Below are positions 35,560-44,898 of a stretch of DNA of 64,000 bases, piece by piece. Under the pieces are notes generated by a model, which was given only the letters and a program-made list of their open reading frames with translations, did not search any database and was not told where the DNA came from. Within the stretch, counting starts at the first letter, position 1. Each line of letters opens with the position of its first letter. The position numbers and the translations under genes were made by a program. This stretch comes from Prolixibacteraceae bacterium (GTDB lineage Bacteria; Bacteroidota; Bacteroidia; Bacteroidales; Prolixibacteraceae). The stretch is taken from the NCBI GenBank assembly GCA_019720755.1, contig CP081303.1:1-64000 (forward strand). The letters run 5' to 3'.

Positions 35560-37965
35560 ATGTCAATCTCTAAGAAAACTGTTTTATTCCTGCTATTATT
35601 TGTAGTATGGTTAAATGGCACCACTCCTGTATATGGGCAATATTCTTTTCAAACGATAAGTGGTATGATATTAGATCAAGATACGCATACCCCTATACGT
35701 TCAGTATCTGTATTAGTTGAAGGTACAAGTAGGAGATATGAAGTTCTTTCTGATACAAAAGGTTTTTTTCAAATAACAGGTTTACAAGCTGGGAGTTATA
35801 CCATTTTCGTGCGATATATAGGATATAAAACAGTATCTGTTTATGGAATTGAAGCAAATGAGAACAAAACGCCATTTATAGAAGTGTTTTTAGAGAAAGA
35901 GGTAAAAGAGACACGTAAGGTAATACCTCGTTCAGAGCAGATATATATGGTTCCTTATTCTGATGTTTTATATGGGAGTGGGGCAACACAAAGTGTGATG
36001 TATGGAATTCCTAATAAGAGCATATTGGATAAGAGTGCCGCAACTGAAACTTATGATGGCGCTTATAAAGTAGATCAATGGGGAAGCTCTTATAGCTTCA
36101 ATGCTATATCTCCAATATATAATATTACCAAATTAGGGGATGCTCTAAATGTTCGATCTCCATTTATTACGGGATTACAGAGTGAAAGTTTACTGGGATA
36201 TAGTGATGATTATGTTTTGAATTCTGCATATCACTATAACTCTTCTCAAGCTTTTCACTCTTCATCTACGATTGGGGCAACACAAGAATTAGAGAAATAT
36301 CCAGGATATTTTAGAGGGAATGAGATGGGTTTTGGTGTCCGCAGTGATGGCTTTCAAGTGAGGGGACAAGGTGGGCTAAGACCTTATGAACAGCTTGCTA
36401 GGTCATCTTATAAGTTTAATCTGAACTATTTTGATAGCAATCTTATATCACAGAAACTTTTTAGAAATAGTAATATTCCTAAAAATATTGATTTCAATAT
36501 GTTAGTTCATATTCCAACAAAAAAAGTTGGAAGGTTTGGAATATGGACAAAAGCTGCTTTCCAAAATCAAAATATTAGTGCTATTGATAGTCTCTATATC
36601 CCATTTGGTGTGCGTCCGTATAGTGATATTTCAGATGAGAAAGGGGCTTTTGCAATGGGGTTAGATCATAGTTTATCTCTTTTTAATAAGAAACTAATCT
36701 TAGAAGGGAGTGTCGGATGGAAGAAAGATTATGACAGAGGGGTTGAAACAAATAACCGTATATCAGACTTTTCAAGAAGTTATGATCTTTCAAGTAATCA
36801 GCTTGGATGGTCTTACCGAGTTAAATATATACCTTCTGTCTCTCATCAATTTCAACTTAGAGTCTCTGAAACTTATGATAAAATGGGATTGTATGATTTA
36901 ACTTATAAAGAAAATAAAGAGAATCGCTTTTACGATCTAGACACATTGAAGGTAAAAGAACGTACTTTTTCTTTGGGCTATACCACAAGATATTCAAATG
37001 CAGTCTCCTCTTTTATTGGAGGGAAATATTCAACAAATGATCTGTTAAATACAAATCTGTTTTCTGGAAATATTGGTTTTAAGATTGAGTTTACTCCTCA
37101 TGTTTACTTAAAGTTAGGAGCTGATGTTGGTAAAAGTCTTATGCCTTGGTCTGTGTATGTAACCAAACAGGACATTCCTAAAGACGGGGAGGAAGTGATA
37201 CCATATAAGAGTCTTCCACAAGAATCTTATATTAGTGGGGATGTTCGTTTGGATGTCATTTTGCCTTCAGAAATTCGTTGGACAGTGGAAGGAGAGTATA
37301 AAATGCTTGATGATTTGTGGGTTGAAGCTTCGTCATCCTCCTTTGCGATGGTAAATTGGGCAATAAATCCGTACCAATCCTTACCTAACAGCTTGTCCGC
37401 ATCGGGAAGTGGTTCAATTTTAAAGATTTCATCTACTATTAAGAAGGGATGGAGTAAGGGTACTTTCTTTGAATTGAATGGTTCATGGTACAAAACTTCT
37501 CTTACAACTTCTGATCAAATCACCCGAAAAATGGCTTGGGACCCTTCATTCGTTGTTTCTGCTCGAATTGGGGGCCGAATTGACTTGTCCACGAGATCTT
37601 ATTTTTCAGGAGGGGTAAATACTCGAGTCTTGGGTGGAAGAGAATCTTTTGCAGTAGATATAAATAAATCGAAAATTAGCAATAGAACGTTCTATAACAC
37701 GACGGGAGTGTATAATGATAAATTGAAAACTTCTTTATTAATTGGAGTGAATGTGGGATGGAATTATAATGCAAGAAAGGTGGGACACCAAATTCTTTTT
37801 CATTTTGAGAATATTACTGATGGAAATTTTTTTGGATATAAATACTATAGTTTTGATCAAAAAGAAGTGGTTGTACCTAAGTCTGTTGGGCTTTATGGAA
37901 GGGTTTCATATATCATGAATATTGGCTTTGAACGGTCAAAGAAAAGAGAGAAAAAATGGTATTAA
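35560..37965 (+). CDS. TonB-receptor-like outer-membrane protein with carboxypeptidase-regulatory domain
   Basis: An 801-residue outer-membrane protein. I chose ATG 35560: it gives a classic signal peptide (KKTVLFLLLFVVWLNG, cleaved after VYGQ). A carboxypeptidase D regulatory-like beta-sandwich follows (about 28-115, SGMILDQDTHTPIRSVSV to the GYKTV repeat), as found at the front of Bacteroidota TonB-dependent receptors. The remaining ~650 residues look like a 22-strand-type barrel rich in Tyr, Ser and Asn. I could not find a clear plug domain or TonB box, and no SusD-like lipoprotein is adjacent, so a SusC role is not supported. The ligand is unknown. Confidence 0.7.
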   Translation: MSISKKTVLFLLLFVVWLNGTTPVYGQYSFQTISGMILDQDTHTPIRSVSVLVEGTSRRYEVLSDTKGFFQITGLQAGSYTIFVRYIGYKTVSVYGIEANENKTPFIEVFLEKEVKETRKVIPRSEQIYMVPYSDVLYGSGATQSVMYGIPNKSILDKSAATETYDGAYKVDQWGSSYSFNAISPIYNITKLGDALNVRSPFITGLQSESLLGYSDDYVLNSAYHYNSSQAFHSSSTIGATQELEKYPGYFRGNEMGFGVRSDGFQVRGQGGLRPYEQLARSSYKFNLNYFDSNLISQKLFRNSNIPKNIDFNMLVHIPTKKVGRFGIWTKAAFQNQNISAIDSLYIPFGVRPYSDISDEKGAFAMGLDHSLSLFNKKLILEGSVGWKKDYDRGVETNNRISDFSRSYDLSSNQLGWSYRVKYIPSVSHQFQLRVSETYDKMGLYDLTYKENKENRFYDLDTLKVKERTFSLGYTTRYSNAVSSFIGGKYSTNDLLNTNLFSGNIGFKIEFTPHVYLKLGADVGKSLMPWSVYVTKQDIPKDGEEVIPYKSLPQESYISGDVRLDVILPSEIRWTVEGEYKMLDDLWVEASSSSFAMVNWAINPYQSLPNSLSASGSGSILKISSTIKKGWSKGTFFELNGSWYKTSLTTSDQITRKMAWDPSFVVSARIGGRIDLSTRSYFSGGVNTRVLGGRESFAVDINKSKISNRTFYNTTGVYNDKLKTSLLIGVNVGWNYNARKVGHQILFHFENITDGNFFGYKYYSFDQKEVVVPKSVGLYGRVSYIMNIGFERSKKREKKWY

Positions 37966-37967
37966 TA

Positions 37968-37998
37968 TTTGGAGGTTAGATTTAATTACTTACTTTTG
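37968..37998 (+). promoter_or_regulatory. Promoter of the tRNA-Phe cluster (-33/-7 type)
   Basis: TTTG at 37968-37971, a 19-base spacer and TACTTTTG at 37991-37998 match the Bacteroidota TTTG-N19-TAnnTTTG promoter. It lies immediately after the outer-membrane protein stop and ends 23 bases before the first tRNA. This is the best -33/-7 pair seen in the window. Confidence 0.65.
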
Positions 37999-38021
37999 CA
38001 CCGCACTTGAGAAAAATAAAT

Positions 38022-38094
38022 GGTGCCATAGCTCAGTTGGTAGAGCAAAGGACTGAAAATCCTTGTGTCCCTGGTTCGATTCCAGGTGGCACCA
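38022..38094 (+). tRNA. tRNA-Phe (GAA), copy 1
   Basis: A 73-base tRNA: acceptor GGTGCCA/TGGCACC with discriminator A, D-loop AGCTCAGTTGGTAGAGC, anticodon loop CTGAAAA with GAA, and T-arm CTGGTTCGATTCCAG. The 3' CCA is not encoded. It is identical to copies 2 and 3. Confidence 0.97.
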
Positions 38095-38255
38095 CTGTTT
38101 TGTTTAACTCTAAAGAGTGTAATAATTTATCTAAACTTTAGGGTTGGATGGATATTTTAGAAAAGGTTTTATTTTAGCGAGTTTCTTTTTAGTTTTGGTT
38201 AATTGGAATTGTTAATGTTAGGTTGAGTTAATATTGCTTTCCTTTTGCCGAACTC

Positions 38256-38328
38256 GGTGCCATAGCTCAGTTGGTAGAGCAAAGGACTGAAAATCCTTGT
38301 GTCCCTGGTTCGATTCCAGGTGGCACCA
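38256..38328 (+). tRNA. tRNA-Phe (GAA), copy 2
   Basis: Identical 73-base sequence to copy 1, beginning 161 bases after its end. No separate strong promoter is seen, so it is probably co-transcribed. Confidence 0.97.
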
Positions 38329-38368
38329 CCGAAAGTGGGTATTGCCTTTTGAAATATTTTTTTTGTTT

Positions 38369-38441
38369 GGTGCCATAGCTCAGTTGGTAGAGCAAAGGAC
38401 TGAAAATCCTTGTGTCCCTGGTTCGATTCCAGGTGGCACCA
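38369..38441 (+). tRNA. tRNA-Phe (GAA), copy 3
   Basis: Identical 73-base sequence, starting 40 bases after copy 2 ends. It is followed by a terminator hairpin at 38450. Confidence 0.97.
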
Positions 38442-38449
38442 CAAAATAT

Positions 38450-38486
38450 AGAGGTTGTCTATTTATTTAGATAACCTCTTTTTTTT
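38450..38486 (+). terminator. Terminator of the tRNA-Phe cluster
   Basis: An 11-bp stem AGAGGTTGTCT / AGATAACCTCT (one G-U) followed by a run of T. It lies 8 bases after the third tRNA. Confidence 0.88.
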
Positions 38487-38583
38487 ATGCATATTCCTTA
38501 TCTGACGTTCTGTTCTAATGTTTTGCTCTTTATTGTATTGGAGTAAAAAGAGGAATTTAACGTTGGATAATTATGAATATAAA

Positions 38584-38614
38584 AAGCCCTTTTTGTTGGG
38601 GACAAAAAGGGCTT
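38584..38614 (-). terminator. Minus-strand terminator of an unannotated small transcript
   Basis: A perfect 13-bp stem AAGCCCTTTTTGT / ACAAAAAGGGCTT with a 5-base loop. On the minus strand it is followed by TTTTTATATT, whereas the plus side is followed by A, so it acts leftward. The only candidate gene it can serve is the 50-codon frame at 38668-38820. Confidence 0.8.
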
Positions 38615-38667
38615 AAAAAGTTAGTTGTCGTAAAAAATTTGTGTGTTTTGCAAGTAGTAACCTAAAC

Positions 38668-38820
38668 TTATCGTATTGGCTGCTCATGCAATTTCTCTTT
38701 GTGCGAAGAGAAATTTGGTTTAGTTGTTTTACCTATTAGGTTTAAAAGGATTACGTTTACGAATATGGGGATTTTGTTTGAGATACTGAAATAAAGCATG
38801 TTTTTTGTTATATGTTTCAT
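38668..38820 (-). CDS. Candidate 50-residue small protein of unknown function
   Basis: An ATG-started 50-codon frame beginning MKHITKNMLYFSISNKIPIF, then a hydrophobic VNVILLNLIG and a polar, Lys/His-rich end (KEKLHEQPIR). Its stop is 54 bases before a strong leftward terminator that has no other gene to serve. The hydrophobic stretch of residues 9-31 suggests a membrane-associated peptide. No family is recognised, and the frame is shorter than most annotation cut-offs. An untranslated RNA using the same terminator is the main alternative. Confidence 0.4.
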   Translation of the reverse strand: MKHITKNMLYFSISNKIPIFVNVILLNLIGKTTKPNFSSHKEKLHEQPIR

Positions 38821-39094
38821 AACACTGTGTTAAACTTTTGACTAACTTCCTTGTTACACTTTGCTTAAAAAAATAGAGTATGGGTTTGTTTTTTTGTGAT
38901 ATTAGATTCTGTTTTTGTATTATCCTGTAATACAGTTTATTGGTGTTGCTTTGTTTCTGTTTTGCTTTGTGTCTGAAATGATGTAATTTGCGTAGTCATA
39001 GTGGCCTCTGATGGAATATTTGTAGAAGACTTTATTGTCTTTATATATATTTTTTTTGTTTTTGTAGTATAAAATGGGTAAAAAAATGGTGTTT
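38821..39094. other. Intergenic region before mutA, no gene seen
   Basis: T-rich on the plus strand. Two leftward frames of 60-70 codons here are low in complexity and rejected. It may carry the promoter of the small leftward gene and leader sequence for mutA. I looked for a cobalamin riboswitch because mutB needs B12, but saw no B12-box-like GCCACTG element. Confidence 0.4.
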
Positions 39095-39128
39095 TTTGAT
39101 GTAAAGCATTTGAAAACAATTAATTTTG
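39095..39128 (+). promoter_or_regulatory. Candidate promoter of mutA-mutB
   Basis: TTTG at 39095-39098 and TAATTTTG at 39121-39128 (fits TAnnTTTG) with a 22-base spacer, slightly longer than usual. It ends 37 bases before the mutA ATG. Confidence 0.5.
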
Positions 39129-39165
39129 GCAAACGATTTTTTCCTTAAACAGTTTTACCAAAATT

Positions 39166-41043
39166 ATGGCAGAAAAAAATATAAAATTGTTCGAGGATTT
39201 TCCACCCATTAGTACTGAACAATGGACTGAGAAAATCACCGCAGATTTAAAAGGTAGGGATTTCGAAAGAGCCCTTGTATGGCGTACAAATGAAGGATTC
39301 AATGTACAGCCCTTTTACCGTGAAGAGAATTTAGAGTCTCTAAATCACCTAAATCAATTACCAGGAGAGTATCCTTTTGTTCGTGGAGCGAAGAAAAATG
39401 ATAACGATTGGTATGTTCGACAAAATGTTGTTGTCGAAAATGCAGAAGATGCTAATACTAAAGCATTAGACATCCTTAATAAAGGAATTACTTCATTGGG
39501 ATTCATTCTTGCAAAAGATGTTGAGGTTTCAGTGGAGTTTATTCAAACTTTACTTAAGGGTATCGATGTAACGGCTATTGAAGTAAACTTTGTGACTCGT
39601 TGCAAGAACAAAGCTGTTATTGATGCATTTGTTGCTTATCTTGATGCAAACAAAGTGGATGCTACTAAAGTAGCTGCTTCTGTTGCGAATGATCCAATTG
39701 GTCGTTATGTGTCAACAGGTAAGTTTGCTCATGGTGAAGATGCTGCAATGGATAGCTTGAAGAGCAATATGGAGGCTGCTTCTTCTGTGTCTAATTTCCG
39801 CACGATTGCTGTGAATGCTAAATTATTCAATAACTGTGGTTCTAGTATTTCACAAGAATTAGGTTATGGTCTAGCTCTTGGTGCTGAGTACATCTCAGAG
39901 ATGGTGAAGCGTGGAGTTACTGTTGATGCTGTTGCTTCTGACATTAAATTCAACTTTGCTACTGGTGCAAACTACTTTATGGAGTTAGCTAAGTTGCGTG
40001 CAGGAAGAATGCTTTGGGCACAAATCGTGAAAGCTTTTGGTGCTGAAGACGAGAATGCTTGCAAAATGTTAGTTCACTCTGAAACGTCTCAATGGAATAA
40101 GTCAGCATATGATCCTTATGTAAATATGCTTCGTACTCAAACCGAGGCGATGTCTTCCATTCTAGGAGGTACGGATTCTATGACTGTAAATACTTTTGAT
40201 AAAGTATTTGGTGAAAGTACGGATTTCTCTGAGAGAATTGCTCGTAACCAACAGTTGTTGCTGAAAGAGGAGTCTCATTTTGATAAAATAGTTGACCCAG
40301 GTGCTGGATCATACTATATCGAATCTCTTACAGAATCGATTGCCGAACAAGCTTGGGAAATCTTCTTGTCTGTACAAGAAAAAGGAGGATTTATGGCAAG
40401 CCTTAAGGTGGGTAGTATTCAGGATGATATTAAAGCTACTTCATCAAAGAGAGATCTTCATATTGCTACTCGAAGAGAGAATGTATTGGGTGTAAACCAA
40501 TTCCCTAACTTCACAGAACATATGGATCGTGAGTTGACTGATGCTGTTTTAGCTCCTGTTGACGAAACTGCTGCAGATGCTGAAATCGCAACTTTGGCTA
40601 CTTATCGCGGTGCAGAAGCTTTTGAAGCTCTAAGATATAAGACGGATCTATTTGCGAAAGAAAATAAGCGTCCATTGGCTTATATGTTGACTATTGGTAG
40701 CCTTTCTTTTAGAAAAGCTAGAGCTCAATTCTCATGTAACTTCTTCGCTGTTGCTGGAATGGATGTTCAAGATAACAACGGATTCAAAACTATCGATGAA
40801 GGTGTTAAGGCAGCAAAAGAAGCTGGTGCTGATGTGATTGTTCTTTGTAGTTCAGATGATGAATATGAAGCTTTCGCTCCTGAAGCATTAAACTTGATCC
40901 AAGATGAAGCTATCTTTGTTGTCGCTGGAGCTCCTAAGTGTATGGATGAACTTAAAGCGAAAGGCATTGAGAATTTTATTCACGTGAAGAGTAATTTGCT
41001 AGAAGACCTTAAAGGTTATACTGCAAAGTTGGGAATTAAATAA
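39166..41043 (+). CDS. mutA: Methylmalonyl-CoA mutase small subunit
   Basis: The 625-residue beta (non-catalytic) subunit of the adenosylcobalamin-dependent mutase that interconverts succinyl-CoA and methylmalonyl-CoA, used for propionate formation or use. It has the TIM-barrel segments of the family (ISQELGYGLALGAEYI; ARNQQLLLKEESHFDKIVDPGAGSYYIE). The C-terminal B12-domain fold lacks the DxHxxG cobalt-binding motif, as expected for MutA (RKARAQFSCNFFAVAG). It is followed after 65 bases by mutB. Confidence 0.95.
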   Translation: MAEKNIKLFEDFPPISTEQWTEKITADLKGRDFERALVWRTNEGFNVQPFYREENLESLNHLNQLPGEYPFVRGAKKNDNDWYVRQNVVVENAEDANTKALDILNKGITSLGFILAKDVEVSVEFIQTLLKGIDVTAIEVNFVTRCKNKAVIDAFVAYLDANKVDATKVAASVANDPIGRYVSTGKFAHGEDAAMDSLKSNMEAASSVSNFRTIAVNAKLFNNCGSSISQELGYGLALGAEYISEMVKRGVTVDAVASDIKFNFATGANYFMELAKLRAGRMLWAQIVKAFGAEDENACKMLVHSETSQWNKSAYDPYVNMLRTQTEAMSSILGGTDSMTVNTFDKVFGESTDFSERIARNQQLLLKEESHFDKIVDPGAGSYYIESLTESIAEQAWEIFLSVQEKGGFMASLKVGSIQDDIKATSSKRDLHIATRRENVLGVNQFPNFTEHMDRELTDAVLAPVDETAADAEIATLATYRGAEAFEALRYKTDLFAKENKRPLAYMLTIGSLSFRKARAQFSCNFFAVAGMDVQDNNGFKTIDEGVKAAKEAGADVIVLCSSDDEYEAFAPEALNLIQDEAIFVVAGAPKCMDELKAKGIENFIHVKSNLLEDLKGYTAKLGIK

Positions 41044-41108
41044 TTTGAAGTTTAGAGATAAACTTAAAAGTGTATTGCTTTTAGGTATCTAACAATCTTA
41101 TTACTATT

Positions 41109-43262
41109 ATGAAGCCAGATTTTAAGAGCATCAATATAAAAACAGCCAATAATAGCACAGATGGCTTTACTTGGCAAAAAAACAATGGGATTGAGAAAAA
41201 CTGGATGACTCCAGAACAGATCCCAGTTAAACCAGTTTATACTAAAGAAGACCTTGAAGGTATGGAGCATTTAAATTATGCTTCTGGTCTTGCTCCATTT
41301 ACACGTGGACCTTACTCTGCAATGTACGCAATGCGTCCTTGGACAGTGCGTCAGTATGCAGGGTTCTCTACTGCTGAGGAGTCTAATGCATTTTATAGAA
41401 GAAACCTTGCTGCTGGTCAGAAAGGTCTTTCTATTGCATTTGATTTGGCTACTCACCGTGGATATGATTCTGATCACCCTCGTGTAGTTGGTGATGTAGG
41501 TAAAGCTGGTGTTGCAGTGGATTCGATTATGGATATGCGTATTCTTTTCGACCAAATTCCATTGGACAAAATGTCTGTTTCAATGACAATGAACGGTGCC
41601 GTTCTTCCTATTATGGCATTCTACATTGTTGCTGCAAAAGAGCAAGGGGTTTCTATGGATAAATTAGCTGGTACAATCCAGAATGATATCCTTAAGGAAT
41701 TTATGGTACGTAATACCTATATTTTCCCTCCTAAGTTCTCTATGAAGTCGATCGCAGACATCTTCGAATTTACTTCAAACTACATGCCTAAGTTTAACTC
41801 TATCTCTATCTCAGGTTACCACATGCAAGAAGCGGGTGCAACTGCCGATATTGAGATGGCATATACATTAGCAGATGGTTTGGATTACTTGAGAACAGGT
41901 ATCAACGCAGGTTTGACAGTAGATCAGTTTGCTCCACGTTTGTCGTTCTTCTGGGCAATCGGAATGAACCACTTTATGGAGGTTGCGAAGATGCGTGCGG
42001 CACGTATGTTATGGGCTAAGATTGTGAAGCAATTCAATCCAAAGAATCCTAAGTCTATGGCTTTGCGTACACACTCACAAACATCTGGATGGTCTCTTAC
42101 AGAGCAAGATCCATTTAACAATGTGGGACGTACTGCTATTGAGGCAATGGCTGCTACATTAGGTCATACTCAGTCACTTCATACAAATGCATTGGATGAA
42201 GCGATTGCTCTTCCAACAGACTTCTCTGCTCGTATTGCACGTAATACCCAGTTGTATCTACAGCAAGAAACTGAAATTTGTCGTTCACTTGATCCATGGG
42301 CTGGTTCATACTATGTTGAGTCATTGACTCAAGACTTGGCTCATAAAGCTTGGGAGCGTATCGAAGAGGTTGAAAAACTAGGTGGTATGTCTAAAGCGAT
42401 CGAGACAGGTGTTCCTAAAATGCGTATTGAGGAAGCTGCTGCTCGTGCTCAGGGGCGTATCGATTCGGGTTCTCAGACTATTGTTGGTACAAACAAGTAT
42501 CGTCTAGAGCAAGAGGATCCTATCGATATCTTAGAGATCGACAACACTGCTGTTCGTCAATCACAAATCGAGCGTTTGAATAAGCTTCGTTCTGAGCGTA
42601 ATGAGGAAGAGTGTCAACAAGCACTTCATGCCATTACAAGATGTGCCGAAACTGAAGAAGGAAACCTATTGGATCTTTCTGTTAAGGCTGCAGAGAAACA
42701 AGCTTCTCTTGGAGAGATCTCAGATGCTTGTGAAAAAGTATGTGGACGTTATAAAGCAGTGGTTAGAACTATCGAAGGCGTGTATAAATCAGAAGCATCT
42801 AACGATAAGGAATTTACAGAAGCTCAGGAGCTTGTTGCTAAATTCGCAGAGAAAGAGGGTCGTCAACCTCGTATCATGATTGCAAAAATGGGTCAAGATG
42901 GTCACGACCGTGGAGCAAAAGTTGTTGCTACAGGGTATGCCGATCTTGGTTTTGATGTAGACATGGGACCTTTATTTCAAACTCCAGAAGAATCAGCTAA
43001 GCAAGCTGTTGAGAATGATGTAAACGTTCTTGGTGTTTCTTCATTGGCTGCAGGACACAAGACTCTTGTACCAGCAGTTATCGAGGAGCTTAAGAAGTTA
43101 GGTCGTGAAGATATTATGGTTATTGCAGGTGGTGTAATTCCAGCTCAAGATTATGACTATCTTTATGAGTCAGGTGTTGTTGCTATTTTCGGTCCTGGAA
43201 CTAGTGTGTCAACAGCTGGTAAGAAAATTATGGAAGTACTTATTGCTTCATGTGAAGAGTAA
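41109..43262 (+). CDS. mutB: Methylmalonyl-CoA mutase large subunit
   Basis: The 717-residue catalytic subunit. The barrel domain has [23 protein letters not shown] and [17 protein letters not shown] near the substrate site. The C-terminal B12-binding domain has the base-off motif DGHDRG, with His599 replacing dimethylbenzimidazole on cobalt, and [14 protein letters not shown]. It forms a heterodimer with MutA. In Bacteroidota this enzyme makes propionate from succinate during fermentation. No meaB chaperone or epimerase gene is in view. Confidence 0.97.
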   Translation: MKPDFKSINIKTANNSTDGFTWQKNNGIEKNWMTPEQIPVKPVYTKEDLEGMEHLNYASGLAPFTRGPYSAMYAMRPWTVRQYAGFSTAEESNAFYRRNLAAGQKGLSIAFDLATHRGYDSDHPRVVGDVGKAGVAVDSIMDMRILFDQIPLDKMSVSMTMNGAVLPIMAFYIVAAKEQGVSMDKLAGTIQNDILKEFMVRNTYIFPPKFSMKSIADIFEFTSNYMPKFNSISISGYHMQEAGATADIEMAYTLADGLDYLRTGINAGLTVDQFAPRLSFFWAIGMNHFMEVAKMRAARMLWAKIVKQFNPKNPKSMALRTHSQTSGWSLTEQDPFNNVGRTAIEAMAATLGHTQSLHTNALDEAIALPTDFSARIARNTQLYLQQETEICRSLDPWAGSYYVESLTQDLAHKAWERIEEVEKLGGMSKAIETGVPKMRIEEAAARAQGRIDSGSQTIVGTNKYRLEQEDPIDILEIDNTAVRQSQIERLNKLRSERNEEECQQALHAITRCAETEEGNLLDLSVKAAEKQASLGEISDACEKVCGRYKAVVRTIEGVYKSEASNDKEFTEAQELVAKFAEKEGRQPRIMIAKMGQDGHDRGAKVVATGYADLGFDVDMGPLFQTPEESAKQAVENDVNVLGVSSLAAGHKTLVPAVIEELKKLGREDIMVIAGGVIPAQDYDYLYESGVVAIFGPGTSVSTAGKKIMEVLIASCEE

Positions 43263-43284
43263 TACATTTTCATTACAATTATAT

Positions 43285-43316
43285 AAAAGGGTATCCATTG
43301 GATACCCTTTTTTTTT
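43285..43316 (+). terminator. Terminator of mutA-mutB
   Basis: A 12-bp stem AAAAGGGTATCC / GGATACCCTTTT with a 3-base loop and a T run, 22 bases past the mutB stop. Confidence 0.92.
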
Positions 43317-43607
43317 ACTCTTTTTTTTGAAATTGATTCATCGTTCTTTTCTTACAATCTTTCCTCATTCATTAAACTCTGATCATATTTCTATAATACT
43401 TAGTGGATCTAACTCTTTACTCCCAAATATCCTTCCTCCTATAAATAGTGTCCACATTATGATGAAGACTGTTGTGTTTCATTTTGAAATATAATGGGAT
43501 CAATTGCTTATTGGTTTTAATGTATTGACCGTGTTTTTGTTTGTATTTGCGTCTTTAATGTTAATTGTATGTTAATAAACTTATTTAAGTTAAATTATGT
43601 ACATTAG
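43317..43607. other. Intergenic region before the IS cluster, no gene seen
   Basis: AT-rich sequence with no supported gene. It ends in the target-site duplication of the first ISAs1-type element. Confidence 0.5.
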
Positions 43608-43617
43608 TATTGTTAAG
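43608..43617. repeat. Target-site duplication, left, of ISAs1-type copy 1
   Basis: TATTGTTAAG, repeated exactly at 44838-44847 on the other side of the element. A 10-bp duplication fits ISAs1-family insertion. Confidence 0.9.
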
Positions 43618-44837
43618 CAGGGCTTGTTCATGAAATTTAAGCAGCGAAGACATCGTGTATTTTATCAGTATTGTGCACAAGTTCTTCTCTTAAAATATTT
43701 AAGTTGTTGTAACTATTTATTTCCATTAACTTACTGCATATAAATAACATAATAGAGGATATCGATTTTTGCAATCCATGATCTAAAGACTTTAATTTGT
43801 CTTCTCCAAAATTAACATCACGAATACGATTCATTATTTCTATTTTCCAATGACCTCTAATAGCTCCAGCAATTTCATCGATTTTCCCATTATAATTTGT
43901 GATATAATATCGTGTTTCTGTACTCCTTTTATCTCTCTTTACATTATAACTCTCTCTTGTCACTTTAATCATATTACATATGCCACTATTACACCATCTA
44001 GGATCTAACATTTCTGTATTTATTGGGTATATTTCGTACCTCCTAGAGTCTATTCTTCCATGCGACTTGTCTATTTCTGTCATCACATCATCTACTTTTA
44101 TATGATTGGATGTATGTACTAAGTCATCCTTTAATTTCTGCTGATTGGACTTTATTTGAGTTAAATAGAATCGACTATTTTGGTGAATATTAGACAACAG
44201 ATTTTCTGAATTATGCATTGCATCTAGTGTTACCTTTGCCTTCTCTGGCAACTCAAGAATATGATCATAAACAATGTTCTTTTCACTCTCTTTTGTTCCA
44301 TCATAAAAGCCTAATAACTGCTGTATATTTGTGTTATGACCAATAGAATAAACAATACTTAACCCTCTCTTTTTATTGCTTTTAGAATCTATACTTCCTC
44401 GAAGTTCCTTCCCATCAATAGATATCCATTCTGTAGAAGAGTATACTTCATCACAAATTGTCAAAAAGGAATCATAATCAAATTCAGATAGGATTCTTGT
44501 TAACTGAACTCGACTTATACAACTGTCGATATCTTTATGCAAACAGATACATAGTTTCTCGTAATGACGAACCATATTGCGATGAATTTTATTCATACTT
44601 AGATGACCATAACTTGTCAGAATTGAGATAATAAAAAGAGTGATAACAAAAGCCAATTCGTGCTTAAGTCCTACATGACTCCTATTATCTACCAATTTGA
44701 CTTGTAATTTCTCATAGAATCTTCTAATTTCGGCACTTGAAAGGTCGTTATTCATAATTTATATCTGTTTTTACAAATCCAAATATAATATGAATAGTCG
44801 ACCTTTTCTCATTTAAATAATTCATGAACAAGCCCTG
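43618..44837 (-). mobile_element. ISAs1-family insertion sequence, copy 1 (complete)
   Basis: A 1220-bp element bounded by the inverted repeats CAGGGCTTGTTCATGAA and its reverse complement, flanked by a perfect 10-bp target duplication. It carries one intact transposase read leftward. It is near-identical to copy 2 at 46589-47808, so both are recent. Confidence 0.92.
43637..44755 (-). CDS. ISAs1 family transposase (copy 1)
   Basis: A 372-residue DDE transposase. Catalytic segments are WISIDGKELRGS (first Asp), KVTLDAMHNSEN (second Asp), and GHWKIEIMNRIRDVNFGED (Glu region), the ISAs1 pattern. The N-terminal ~100 residues form the helical DNA-binding part. It differs from copy 2 at three residues (Asn2/Asp2, Ile/Thr in KDIDS/KDTDS, Arg/Lys in SRRYE/SRKYE). 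The frame is intact, so the element may still be mobile. Confidence 0.92.
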   Translation of the reverse strand: MNNDLSSAEIRRFYEKLQVKLVDNRSHVGLKHELAFVITLFIISILTSYGHLSMNKIHRNMVRHYEKLCICLHKDIDSCISRVQLTRILSEFDYDSFLTICDEVYSSTEWISIDGKELRGSIDSKSNKKRGLSIVYSIGHNTNIQQLLGFYDGTKESEKNIVYDHILELPEKAKVTLDAMHNSENLLSNIHQNSRFYLTQIKSNQQKLKDDLVHTSNHIKVDDVMTEIDKSHGRIDSRRYEIYPINTEMLDPRWCNSGICNMIKVTRESYNVKRDKRSTETRYYITNYNGKIDEIAGAIRGHWKIEIMNRIRDVNFGEDKLKSLDHGLQKSISSIMLFICSKLMEINSYNNLNILREELVHNTDKIHDVFAA

Positions 44838-44847
44838 TATTGTTAAG
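44838..44847. repeat. Target-site duplication, right, of ISAs1-type copy 1
   Basis: TATTGTTAAG, exact copy of 43608-43617. It shows that copy 1 inserted directly and has not been rearranged since. Confidence 0.9.
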
Positions 44848-44886
44848 TATTTAGATTAGTTTTTATTTATTGCTAAAAATCAATAG

Positions 44887-44898
44887 TTGTATATATAT
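44887..44898. repeat. Target-site duplication, left, of the IS4-type element
   Basis: TTGTATATATAT, repeated exactly at 46326-46337. A 12-bp duplication fits IS4-family elements, although AT-rich repeats can match by chance. Confidence 0.75.

Noticed and set aside
38199-38444. 81-codon leftward frame over the tRNA-Phe genes
   Set aside because: It is antisense to two identical tRNAs, which explains its internal repeat; it is not a protein.
38920-39132. Two overlapping 60-70-codon leftward frames before mutA
   Set aside because: They arise from a T-rich stretch, are low in complexity and lie over the mutA promoter.
38640-39165. Cobalamin riboswitch upstream of mutA-mutB
   Set aside because: A B12 switch would make sense for a B12 enzyme, but no B12-box-like GCCACTG or matching fold was found.
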